From the NCBI RefSeq assembly GCF_964355755.1, contig NC_092671.1:35357304-35421303 (forward strand): 64,000 bases of DNA, given 5' to 3'. A model generated the notes under the pieces. The model was not told the origin of the DNA. It was given only the letters and a program-made list of their open reading frames with translations, and did not search any database. The translations under genes and the position numbers were made by a program. Of this stretch, positions 24,701 through 31,049 are shown one piece after another. This DNA comes from Antedon mediterranea (lineage: Eukaryota > Echinodermata > Crinoidea > Comatulida > Antedonidae). How positions within the stretch are numbered: the stretch's first letter is position 1; every line of letters begins with the position of its first letter.

Positions 24701-27700
24701 TGTTAGACTTAGCCCCTCTAACATCTATCTATACAAAACCATATAGATAGTAGTAGTTAATTAATTATATGTATATTTATTTATTGTACCTTTAACTTAT
24801 GTCCACTATGTGTATATATGATGTATTATATGTGTTTAACCTTTAACCCCTATAATATCCATCTATAACAAACCATATGTAAGATTATATGTGATGACTT
24901 AATCAATAAACTTGATTTTATACAGGATATAGATTAAACACTAACTAGTGACTGTGGATTTAAAGAACTACGAAATGTAATTTTTCCGGTGATTCTTGGT
25001 TTTTGTAGAACAGCTCATGTAAAATCTATACCATGAGTTGTCCCACAAAGAACAAAAATCATTTAACAACAAATACTTGAGCAGTGGACAATACCTAAGG
25101 TGGAAATAACTTTTTCAGTTAGTGACTATATGGATTTAAAGAAATACTTATGTAATTTTTCCGGTGATTATTGGTTTTTGTAGAACAGCTCATGTAAAAC
25201 ACATAACGATGAGTTGTCCCACAAAGAACAAAAATCATTCCTTCGGAATAAAACGGATTTAACAACAAACCGGATACTCGAGCAATGGACAATAACTGAG
25301 ATGGCTTCAACTTTTTAATATTAATAATGATTTTTGGTTTTTGTAGAACAGCTCATGTAAAATCCATAACCATGAGTTGTCCCACAAAGAACAAAAATCA
25401 TTCCTTCAGAAATTGGATCAAGAACAACAAGACTATGCTTGCATTTAAACAGTGGATACTTAACCAAGATGACCTCAACATTTTAACAATGATTTTTGGT
25501 TTTTGTAGAACAGCTCATGTAAAATCCATGTCATGAGTTGTCCCACAAAGAACAAAAATCAATTGTTCAAGACAACATGATTCTGCTTTTCAAGACACAA
25601 TTGATATCAAGATTTATTCAAACAAGATGGCATTAATATTTTAACAATGATTTTTGGTTTTTGTAGAACAGCTCATGTAAAATCCATGTCATGAGTTGTC
25701 CCACAAAGAACAAAAATCATTTCTGCAGAAAATGGATCAAGAACAAACAACAAGACTATGCTTGCATTTAAAATGGATTTAAAAACCAACAAGCTACTCG
25801 AGCAATGGACAATACTACCAATATACTGTAACACCAACTTGTTAACAATGATTTCTGGTTTTTGTAGAACAGCTCATGTAAAAAAAATAACGATGAGTTG
25901 TCCCACAAAGAACAAAAATCATTCATTTGGTATAAAAATGGATTTAAAAACCAACAAGCTACTCGAGCAATGGATAATAACCAACATAGCATTAACTTTT
26001 TAAAAATGATTTCTGGTTTTTGTAGAACAGCTCATGTAAAATCCATACCATGAGTTGTCCCACACAGAACAAAAATCATTCCTTCAGAGAAGAAGATGGA
26101 ACTATTTTCAAAGACACTGGCAGTTAAATATTTACCAAGATTTATTCAACAAAGGTGGAATTAACTTTTTAACAATGCTTTCTGGTTTTTGTAGAACAGC
26201 TTATGTAAAATCCATGTCATGAGTTGTCCGACAAAGAACAAAAATCATTGTGAATTCATCAAGATTTTTGAAGAAGAAATGTAAAAGAATTATTGGTAAA
26301 GTGATATTCTCTCAAATGCAAAAACTAAAAGATTAAAATAATAACACTTGGTACAGTACTAATGAAAGCATATTATTCAATACTACTATTTAAAGATGTA
26401 TTTGTCCTCCAAAAACATGAAAAATAAAGAATTAAAAAAATCAGATTTTAAATAGGCCAATTTGCAGTTTTAATAATGTTATTCACTTCTGTAGACCAAA
26501 AATATAACAAAAATAATTATCTCACTTATAAAAAGAAAAAAGAAAACCAATGTCTGACAGACAATTTAGGTATTTTTTGCTTTAAATTAGTTATTTTCAG
26601 GAAAATATTTTTTGAATAACTATTATGTGTCATTAAAATAATGTTTGTAGGGGAACAAAATATCTTATATATCTATAAATCATAAAAGCAATAAATAAAA
26701 TGTTTTGTGTAATCTCTTTTATACATTAATGAGAAAACAATTCTTAAATATCCTTTAGTTAAACAAGTTTTAGTTCAACGAACAATTTCTATGACAACTC
26801 ACAACAATAACCTTTCTTCTTGGTATGCATAACAAGACATGTGTATTTCAATGCTAAATTCTTAAAACCCCGCCAAGTTTTACCATCCAATGGTGACCTC
26901 AACACACAGGCATTGAGCACTGTGAATCATCACACCCTATTGTTGAAAGGTTACACAATGGGAACATGTTTGCCTCCTAGGTTTTAGTCTGCACAATAGA
27001 CTTATAAAATAAAACCATTATAAAGGAATTGTTTGGATTAAGATATTGAATGCAAAAAAACTTGTTGCACAATCCAGCTATAATGAGCATCATTTATCAT
27101 CACCTAGGTAACTGTACATTATTATGATTACATCATAGGGTTTGTTTCTGCTGCATTGCGCCGAATAAACCGTTTTTGTTTCTAAATAGATTTAAAATGT
27201 AATTTTTATAGTGACTGCATTTCGACTAAATTTTTACTCCAAAATAACCATTTAAATGAGTGGGTGGTCGTTGACAGAAATCGTTAGCATTACCCGAAAT
27301 GCAATTGGTCCTGGCGGTTAATTCAAACGTTACTGCAGTGTAGGTGACTCGAGGTCAATCAAATAACAGTTATTTTGTGTTGTAGCTAAAAATTGCCCAG
27401 TAATAACTGATTAAATGGTTGTTCTAACTTCTAACAACAAACTGAATGTTATTTTTGCGCTGCCATTGAGTACCAGTTACCGGTACTCAAAAATTGTCCT
27501 GTTTCTGCTCCTAAGAAATTGGGGTTAATTTATTCAAACCGTTTTTTTTTATCCAGCAGAAACAGGACAATAGATAAAGTTCCAGCTGAGCTCTTACAAA
27601 ACGAAGGTTAAAAACTCATTATTCCCAAAGACAAATGTTTAGGTTGTTTACTTGGACACTACTCAAAGGTTGACCAAGCTAGCTAACTGTGCGTTTATTA

Positions 27701-30700
27701 ACTTAAGTTCAACTATTGAGGGCAGCAAACAGAAATTTATATAATTATGTACAGTCAACTATATTTTGGAATAGATAGGATGAGTGTACAGTAAAAGAAT
27801 GAAATATTGTACTAAAATATATCAGCTGTCAATTGAATGTTCTTTAGCTACTTTTTGATGTTAAATACTTTTACTTTAAAACATTGCAGAACTCACGGTG
27901 GTCAATTAGACAATCACTGGCAGCCAATGTTCATGTATACACTGAGCAAATTATTTCACAATCTTTAAATCTTTGTCTACACTATCAACTTTATGTGACC
28001 AAAAAATGTGATGTGCCCATATATGGGCATGATTATGTCATATCAGTACCATATTTGGGCATATCACTACCATATTTGGGCACATCACACTTTTTTTTGT
28101 TAAACTAGTCTGATAGTGTGGCTTAGTGTGTGACGCTGGATTAAAGATTGTGATGTCGTGGTTCGAATCAAACTCTCCCGCACATGCTTGTATTCTTATT
28201 AGGCAAGACACTTTACTTACATTTGCCTCTCTCCACCCAGGTGTATTAAATGGGTATCCAGTTAGATCAAGACACAACTTTGCACTGATTACTAGCTGTC
28301 TTATGGGAGTATGTTTCCGTAAGTGTTTGATCCAAAAAATGATCGGGGTAATAATGCTTTTAAATAAATGTGGTATTATTATGTGGTATTATTAGTTATC
28401 CGCTTAGTAGCGGATAACTCCTTGTAACTGTATGAAATCATCTTTTTTTTTTTTTTCTGTATTATTCTTTCTTTCTGTCAATTTTGTGTCTCGCGTATCT
28501 CAAAAACTTAAACAAAACATTTTATAACTTTGTCAACATGTGGGCATTCACGTGAAATTGTGCACCTCCTATTGTGAATGACGTCAGAATTGCGCAACGT
28601 GATTTACGCGCGTTTTAACGAATTTCGCGTATTTAACATAGATCGAAAACCATATAGCAATTTAAATTGAAACTTAACAAAAGTTTAATTTATATCTTGC
28701 GCTAACTGACTGTGGAAAAAAATGGCATGTTTCACACGAAGTTACGCGCGCACGGGCGTTTAAAATTTCAAAATGCGAAAAATCAATTTCTAATCAACTT
28801 TCTACGCGTTTCATGTCATTTTGAGCATGTCAAAAATTCCTACGCGCGCGCATATTTTTACTCGCACGGTGCGCACGTGGCATTGAAAATAAATTTTTTT
28901 CGCGTGATTCATGTTTTTCCAGCCTTTTCTAGTAATTTTACCAACTTTTGAACAATTTTGACCTAAAATTACGTCGTACGGGCACATCCAATTGGATAAT
29001 TTACGTGCGTTTTTGATGAAAAAGTTCAAAAATTTAATTCGTCAAAATTATGCCTTTTTTTAAACATTCATAGATTTTAAACTACGAGGTGAACTTTTTT
29101 TAAATTATATATTTTGGAAGTTGATGAGTTGTAGATATGGAATCATGCATTAATATGGGTAATCGGACATTATAACGTCATCGTATGGCCACGCGAATAT
29201 AAAATATAGGATTTTTATATCTTTCGTCATAGCGCATCACATTTAATAGAGCGCATCTCCACTTATCCGTTTTTTATTTTCACCCCGATTTTGATATTGT
29301 CTAGGTGAATGAACTATCTTTCGCATGAGTTAAAAATATTTTAATTTTTATGACGTCATCATGTCTAAAAATGTAAATAACGTGGGTCAACTATTTTCAT
29401 CTTTACAGTAACTTTCAATCTGTTATAGCTCGTCAGAATAAAATGTGATAATCATGATTAAAACGTTTTCTGGAAGCTATTGAATTGTAGATACGAATTC
29501 ATGTAAACATTTTGCCAATCGGATGTTGTGACGTCATCATATGGCCAGTTGAATAAAAAAAAGGCGTATTTTCATATTTTGCGTAATAGTTCATCACATT
29601 TAAAAGGGCGCGCATCTATATTTTACGTATTCAAATTTCTTCTACACGTTAATATGTGGTTGCTGAGATAATTTCCTTCCAAAATTACTACTGTACCTTC
29701 GCGTTTCCTTTTGAAAATTAAAATAAAATACGGGTCCCGTAATTTCACCTATTTTACACTGTTTGTGACATGTATACAGATTATACTGTGTATACTATAT
29801 GACAGAAAATATACAGCATTCAGCACTAACAACATATCATATTCTTCAGTTCAGGTCATAATGACATAATCTTTTTCGGTGTGCAATATTCCAACGTATG
29901 ACGTGCACGTGGCGTTTGTCGTGCGGATAACTAACTCGTCAAAGTGACGAGTTTCATGTCTAGTTATTATAGTGTGTTTACTGAGCTTTAGAAACAAATC
30001 AATTGACTTACCACGTTCCAGAAGACAGGAGTTAAAAAGATACATATGATAGTAACGTAAATATTGACATCTTTAAGGTCAATGAACTGTGATGTTCCCA
30101 TCAGGAATGAAACATCAACCTAATAATATATAAAAATGTACACAAAATATGAAAAACAATACAAATTTGACAAAAATATCATATTTTTCGTGGCTAATAG
30201 TAGTACCAGACCAATTGTAATCATGTTAAAGGGCCAACTGAGACAAGTTAATATTAGGTTGGTCCTCATTTTGTTGTTGAATTTAAACGTAAAACCTCCT
30301 TGCCTGTAGGGCACCTTTATTGAATGAGGTGTAAAATGAACATGGGGCAATAAATGTTGCAGTTCAGTTTCATTTCACACAACATTACATTATATATACA
30401 TTTATACTTATAAATAAATAATAAAACATTGTGTATGGAGATTACAATAAGCCATAATGGCTTTCTGAACTTCCAGATAAAACAAACAACAAATATGGTG
30501 ATATATAGGTATTTATTCATAAAAAGTACAAACAGGTGCATTGCAAAATCTACTTAATGAGTCCAGATAACCAAAAGAAACAATAAAAAAAATCAACATT
30601 TATATCTTTTACGATTTATTTACAAAGTGTGTTTACTAGAAATGTTTGCAATTTGCCAGACTTTGCCAGAAAACTCAATACGTAAATTTTGAGATGCACC

Positions 30701-30925
30701 TGTGACGTCACAGTAATTTACGGCAACGACGAGAGTGTGCGGCAATATCCTTAATTTCGCAGAGGTTCTGAAATCATATGTACATCAATAATACGTTGTT
30801 AAAATATGGTCCTCGGTCAAGTTGTCCTTTAAACGTGGAGGCCTGTATACTACCTTATCTAAATCCAGATTGCCAAATCCGTCACAGCAAGACAGAATTT
30901 TCTTCCTGTAATCAGTCTGTTGCAT
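4837..30925 (-). CDS. PEMT: Phosphatidylethanolamine N-methyltransferase, six coding exons
   Basis: PEMT is an ER-membrane enzyme that makes phosphatidylcholine from phosphatidylethanolamine by three S-adenosylmethionine-dependent methylations. Exons (minus, 5' to 3'): 30925-30854, 30119-30012, 7033-6918, 6462-6314, 5859-5748, 4975-4837. All junctions are GT-AG and the phases close, giving 696 nt (231 residues; human long form 236). Family hallmarks are PVFWNVIARWE (about 56-66), [13 protein letters not shown] (about 140-152, SAM-binding GxG region), [15 protein letters not shown] and [10 protein letters not shown] near the C-terminus. Hydrophobic stretches fit the known four-helix fold. The second acidic residue of the human catalytic EE pair (E180-E181, short-form numbering) is arginine here (E210-R211). 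The exon holding the ATG is preceded by an acceptor, so a 5' UTR exon probably lies upstream. The 22,978-bp intron between 30012 and 7033 carries the plus-strand hairpin cluster. Confidence 0.95.
5141..5370 (-). mobile_element. tRNA-like SINE family S1, copy 1
   Basis: S1 on the minus strand starts with a tRNA head of leucine/serine type: the A box reads like TGGCCGAGCGGTTAAG and the B box like GGGTTCGAGGC. A body follows with AGTCTTCTCGGATAAGGAC and a tail CGAGTAGGGGGT. This copy is degraded in the A box. It lies in the last PEMT intron (4976-5747). The match to copies at 15650 and 42712 covers most of the length. Confidence 0.7.
6096..6239. mobile_element. MITE M1, copy 2
   Basis: A nearly full palindrome between PEMT exons 4 and 5, from TAAAGCTCTGTTTACAC to GTGTAGACAGAGCTTTA. 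Confidence 0.85.
6559..6736. mobile_element. MITE M1, copy 3
   Basis: A longer copy in PEMT intron 3. The inner block AAATATGGTAGTGATATG is doubled, and a short extra segment (ATGGAGGTATAACCTCCAT, itself palindromic) is inserted near 6685. Confidence 0.8.
7147..7420 (-). mobile_element. LINE 3'-end fragment
   Basis: The minus strand resembles the LINE tail at 18225-18535: both share an ACCGGTTAGTGGCGG / CTGTAAGTGGCGG-type block followed by TTTCTGCTG-like or CATCGCTG sequence and an A-rich end. No intact frame remains. Assignment rests on this pairwise likeness only. Confidence 0.45.
7449..7714. mobile_element. Remnant DNA transposon with GTTCTACTGTA end
   Basis: The right edge reads GGTGTCCTATTAATAGGGGTTCTACTGTA and the left edge carries ACAGTCTACTGTAAA. 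CAGTAGAACCCC-type ends are typical of pogo/Tigger-like mariner elements. A similar end appears at 47455-47515. The interior is mostly the 20-bp tandem repeat. Confidence 0.5.
7521..7640. repeat. 20-bp minisatellite, 6 copies
   Basis: The unit CAGAGGAGGACACCCACATT is repeated six times in exact 20-bp register; copies 1, 5 and 6 vary. The unit resembles the sub-terminal sequence of the surrounding transposon remnant (GTGTCCTC), so the array probably grew from it. Long reading frames here are repeat artefacts. Confidence 0.9.
8440..8565 (-). mobile_element. tRNA-like SINE head
   Basis: On the minus strand GTTGTGTAGTCGATTAGTTAGA resembles an A box and GGGTTCAATTCCAAG a B box, at tRNA-like spacing. 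The segment does not form a complete tRNA with a sensible acceptor stem, so a SINE head or tRNA pseudogene is likelier than a functional tRNA gene. Confidence 0.5.
8640..8767. mobile_element. MITE M2, damaged copy
   Basis: The right half (CATCCTTGCGTTGCATCCAAGTGGGAACCTTA) matches the M2 end. The left half retains only CGCAAAGTAACAACGTAAGG. Confidence 0.6.
9390..9483. mobile_element. MITE M1, copy 4 (shortened)
   Basis: The left end and the CATCATCATGTCCATATATGGGC core are present, but the right arm is cut to ATTGATAGTGTA. Confidence 0.75.
9791..11019. repeat. 23-bp minisatellite, about 53 copies, with higher-order pattern
   Basis: A GC-rich unit (ATGCACCCTAGCGCTACCCCTGG) is repeated for 1.23 kb in an AT-rich setting. 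It contains the palindrome TAGCGCTA. Variants (TACCC/TATCC, GGATGC/GGATTC/GGATCC, and GCGCCATCC) recur in the same order. The GCGCCATCC variant appears near 10213, 10329, 10488, 10650, 10811 and 10926, so blocks of about five to seven units were duplicated together. The array abuts a LINE fragment. Confidence 0.97.
11064..11870 (+). mobile_element. Non-LTR retrotransposon, 3' end of reverse transcriptase ORF
   Basis: An open frame of 243 codons (11064-11795) encodes the C-terminal part of a CR1/L2-type LINE polyprotein. It begins at [12 protein letters not shown], a block that lies after the catalytic YxDD box. Further on are [24 protein letters not shown] and SVWNSLP, which are typical of this clade's C-terminus. 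A 3' tail with GGCGCTATATAAG and short ATT repeats follows. The 5' part, including endonuclease and catalytic RT motifs, is missing: the 23-bp minisatellite ends about 45 bp before the frame. This is a 5'-truncated, dead copy, though the remaining frame has no stops, suggesting recent insertion. Confidence 0.9.
12190..12484. mobile_element. MITE family M3, copy 1
   Basis: M3 is about 300 bp with ends AGATGTATTGTCCCCC / GGGGGACAATACATCT in good copies. Conserved inner blocks are ATGCCATTTTAATGTCACATAATAG, AAATTGGCTGCCA and AACTACAAAATAACCTATTC. This copy has worn ends but all the inner blocks. No ORF is seen. Confidence 0.75.
12699..12886. mobile_element. MITE M1, copy 5
   Basis: A long copy; the AAATATGGTAGTGATATG block is present three times in tandem. 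Confidence 0.85.
13272..13553 (+). mobile_element. tRNA-derived SINE family S2, copy 1
   Basis: S2 has a tRNA-like head (B box GATTCGAATCC) and a body with AGGCAAGATACTTTACTTAC, CTCCACCCAGGTGTATAAATGGGTACC and TAGATCAAGACACAA. The tail carries ATCGGGGTAATAAT and GCGCATTGAG. The same body is found at 28121-28390 and, inverted, at 55985-56275. Confidence 0.8.
13554..15649. other. PEMT intron, no gene seen
   Basis: This is AT-rich intronic sequence. A diverged direct repeat of about 70 bp (13757-13829 and 13845-13907) and a short triple of GTGGGATTAGACCTGAA (14180-14225) are the only structures noted. The reading frames look like chance. Confidence 0.5.
15650..15845 (-). mobile_element. tRNA-like SINE S1, copy 2 (5'-truncated)
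   Basis: The S1 body and B box (GGTTCGAGGCTGAC on the minus strand) are present. The A-box half is replaced by unrelated sequence at about 15846. Confidence 0.7.
16587..16608. repeat. (TAA)n microsatellite
   Basis: Seven to eight uninterrupted TAA units. Confidence 0.9.
16720..17137 (+). mobile_element. Second non-LTR retrotransposon, C-terminal fragment and tail
   Basis: The 112-codon frame 16723-17061 contains [30 protein letters not shown] and [17 protein letters not shown]. This block order is typical of the C-terminus of LINE reverse transcriptases in marine invertebrates. The stop is followed by a short 3' UTR and a terminal (ACTAA)n run at about 17106-17133, the simple-repeat tail left by target-primed reverse transcription. 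Everything upstream of the C-terminus is missing. It is a different family from the fragment at 11064. Confidence 0.85.
17215..17510. mobile_element. Inverted-repeat element with GGGGACCCCT arms
   Basis: The left arm has CAGCGAT, then CGTACATAAGTTGGGGACCCCT; the right arm mirrors it as AGGGGTCCCCAACTTATGTATG then ATCGCGTTCAGCCACTGATACC. The interior holds no ORF. The outer motif GTATCAGTGGCTG is also part of the 54601-54866 minisatellite unit. Confidence 0.7.
17985..18125 (+). repeat. Dispersed repeat R5, second copy
   Basis: TTTTTGTATAGCTTTTTGCTATGCTACACTGGTGAAATT is the reverse complement, with changes, of the 855-1016 segment. CTAATCAAACTGATT is shared too. Confidence 0.6.
18225..18535 (-). 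mobile_element. LINE C-terminal fragment and 3' UTR
   Basis: On the minus strand a frame from about 18530 to a stop at 18315 reads [20 protein letters not shown], then [11 protein letters not shown] and [11 protein letters not shown]. It is a worn version of the LINE C-terminal pattern (RxP...R...WNSL). A T-rich/A-rich tail follows down to 18225. It resembles the weaker copy at 7147-7420. Confidence 0.55.
18782..18927. mobile_element. MITE M1, copy 6
   Basis: Full length, in the orientation where GATGTGCCCATATATGG comes first. Confidence 0.85.
19038..19175. repeat. Local direct duplication, 90-bp period
   Basis: CTTTTGGAATAAAGCAGTATTTTTTTGTAGTATTG occurs twice, 90 bp apart, with diverged sequence between. 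Confidence 0.8.
19465..19625. mobile_element. MITE M1, copy 7
   Basis: Full length, ends TAAAGCTCTG and CAGATCTTA; the inner CCATATATGG is worn to CCTATGGATG. Confidence 0.8.
19626..21328. other. PEMT intron, no gene seen
   Basis: Very AT-rich intronic sequence with simple repeats: (TAA)n near 20951-20990 and (ATAAT)n near 21185-21225. No conserved block, exon or element end was recognised. Confidence 0.5.
21333..21963. mobile_element. TTAA-flanked non-autonomous transposon, copy 1
   Basis: A 631-bp element is flanked on both sides by TTAA (21329-21332 and 21964-21967). The ends are AGCCCCCTTCCCT and, inverted, AGACCCCTTCCCTGC. TTAA duplication is the mark of piggyBac-type transposition, but the ends do not start with the usual CCC, so the superfamily is uncertain. 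It contains the TAGGCCTA-rich stretch 21745-21785 and no ORF. A second copy lies at 60112-60733 in the opposite orientation. Confidence 0.85.
22403..22569 (+). promoter_or_regulatory. Candidate TATA promoter and first exon (upstream)
   Basis: TATAAAGG (22433-22440) is preceded directly by a perfect 9-bp inverted repeat, ACACCCCTA (22403-22411) and TAGGGGTGT (22421-22429), as in a regulated core promoter. A start would fall near 22463, and a good splice donor A|GTAAGT follows at 22569. No coding frame begins in this putative exon. It is on the plus strand, opposite PEMT, and could be an alternative start of the hairpin-cluster transcript. Confidence 0.4.
22731..23168 (+). repeat. Tandem duplication of about 200-bp segments
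   Basis: Copy 1 (22731-22922) and copy 2 (22965-23168) share ACAAAACTTTAGAACA, TTAGGGTCTT, ATATAAAATT and AATTCAGATTCGGCTAGACT. Both carry an acceptor-like TTTTAG or CTTTAG before GGTCTT, followed by a possible donor. They may be duplicated noncoding exons, or just duplicated DNA. Confidence 0.8.
24256..24263 (+). promoter_or_regulatory. TATA box, candidate promoter of the hairpin cluster
   Basis: TATAAATA lies in a less AT-rich patch (GGACAAGACAA before, GGCTACTACCGGGTGTC after), unlike the surrounding intron. A transcription start would be expected near 24287. It is the nearest promoter-like signal upstream of the eight hairpins and has the same strand. Confidence 0.5.
24287..24388 (+). 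ncRNA. Candidate first exon of the hairpin-cluster host transcript
   Basis: This begins about 25 nt after the TATA box and ends TTTGG|GTAAGT, a near-consensus 5' splice site. The only frame from its ATG (24364) is short and does not resemble a protein. I infer a capped, spliced noncoding transcript whose intron or later exon contains the hairpins. The 5' end is approximate. Confidence 0.4.
24990..25061 (+). ncRNA. miRNA-like hairpin 1 of 8
   Basis: TGATTCTTGGTTTTTGTAG... pairs with ...AACAAAAATCA in a stem of about 30 bp. In the consensus of the eight copies there are three mismatches and two G-U pairs, with a loop of about 12 nt (TAAAATCTATAC). This is the size and shape of a metazoan pri-miRNA. 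Candidate mature arms are TTTTTGTAGAACAGCTCATG (5') and ATGAGTTGTCCCACAAAGAA (3'). I do not recognise either. Confidence 0.65.
25165..25237 (+). ncRNA. miRNA-like hairpin 2 of 8
   Basis: Same arms as hairpin 1; the loop changes to TAAAACACATAACG. It begins 175 bp after hairpin 1. The spacer shares TGTAATTTTTCCGG with the spacer before hairpin 1. Confidence 0.65.
25328..25400 (+). ncRNA. miRNA-like hairpin 3 of 8
   Basis: The stem extends two extra pairs (AATGATT / AATCATT). Arms are identical to the consensus. It starts 163 bp after hairpin 2. Confidence 0.65.
25490..25561 (+). ncRNA. miRNA-like hairpin 4 of 8
   Basis: Arms match the consensus; the loop is TAAAATCCATGT. It starts 162 bp after hairpin 3. 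Confidence 0.65.
25648..25719 (+). ncRNA. miRNA-like hairpin 5 of 8
   Basis: Identical to hairpin 4 across both arms and loop, although the spacers on either side differ, so change is tolerated outside the hairpin but not in it. Confidence 0.65.
25849..25921 (+). ncRNA. miRNA-like hairpin 6 of 8
   Basis: The 5' arm base changes to TGATTTCTGG, still near the foot of the stem; the loop is TAAAAAAAATAACG. The preceding spacer is the longest (201 bp start to start). Confidence 0.65.
26007..26078 (+). ncRNA. miRNA-like hairpin 7 of 8
   Basis: The 3' arm has CACACAGAAC instead of CACAAAGAAC, one of the few changes in that arm. Loop TAAAATCCATAC. Confidence 0.63.
26176..26247 (+). ncRNA. miRNA-like hairpin 8 of 8
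   Basis: The most diverged copy: TGCTTTCTGG at the foot, AGCTTATG for AGCTCATG, and GTCCGAC for GTCCCAC. The stem still folds but is weaker, as expected for an end copy under less constraint. Confidence 0.58.
26394..26665. mobile_element. MITE M3, inverted copy
   Basis: M3 in the reverse orientation (TTTGTCCTCCAAAAACATGAAAAAT at the left), 147 bp after the last hairpin. It supplies an AATAAA at about 26424 that could end the host transcript. Confidence 0.7.
26666..27135. other. PEMT intron, no gene seen
   Basis: AT-rich intronic sequence with no repeat family or exon recognised. Confidence 0.5.
27136..27575. mobile_element. Possible inverted-repeat element
   Basis: The left side has TTTGTTTCTGCTGCATTG followed by AATAAACCGTTTTTG. 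The right side has CAAACCGTTTTTTTTATCC then AGCAGAAACAGGACAA, an imperfect mirror. A further GTCCTGTTTCTGCTCC lies inside near 27498. The repeats are imperfect and the boundaries uncertain. Confidence 0.4.
27968..28120. mobile_element. MITE M1, copy 8, interrupted by a SINE
   Basis: Its right end TGATAGTGTG runs straight into the S2 element at 28121, so the SINE probably inserted into or beside the MITE. Confidence 0.8.
28121..28390 (+). mobile_element. tRNA-derived SINE S2, copy 2
   Basis: The head is TGGCTTAGTGTGTGACGCTGG (A box) and GTGGTTCGAATC (B box), then the S2 body. It ends with a doubled GTGGTATTATTAT tail immediately before the Helitron-like element. Confidence 0.8.
28393..29963 (+). 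mobile_element. Helitron2-like non-autonomous element
   Basis: The left end begins TAGTTATCCGC and forms a hairpin (395-403 with 410-418, counting from 28000). Near the right end the inverse GCGGATAACTA (29923-29933) is followed by a 9-bp hairpin (29933-29941 with 29945-29953) and then CTAG before T. A terminal sequence inverted just inside a 3' hairpin, with a CTRR-type end and no target duplication, is the Helitron/Helitron2 plan. The interior is rich in CpG and TACGCGCGCG-like sequence. It has an internal direct repeat (about 29130-29265 and 29489-29615) and no Rep/helicase ORF. Confidence 0.5.
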
Positions 30926-30930
30926 TGATA

Positions 30931-31049
30931 ACTGAAATAAAATGAGAATTTAAAATTCTGCCAACCAGCTGGTCAAACAAATCGGTATTTAACTTTGTAT
31001 ATGAATACTGTGAGAAAATGTATTATTCATACTATTCTAGGTCATTTTA
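30931..31049. other. PEMT 5' side; upstream exon not located
   Basis: A minus-strand acceptor (TTTCAG, ending at 30932) sits just before the exon with the PEMT ATG, so transcription must start further right, in the element-rich interval before MYCBPAP. Confidence 0.5.

Noticed and set aside
25119-26003. Reading frames on both strands containing repeated FWFL/CRTAHVK-like peptides
   Set aside because: They are translations of the tandem hairpins. The repeat period is not a multiple of 3 and frames break between units.
28712-29029. Frames inside the CpG-rich Helitron-like element
   Set aside because: Both strands are open because of TACGCGCG-type repeats; no Rep or helicase motif is present.
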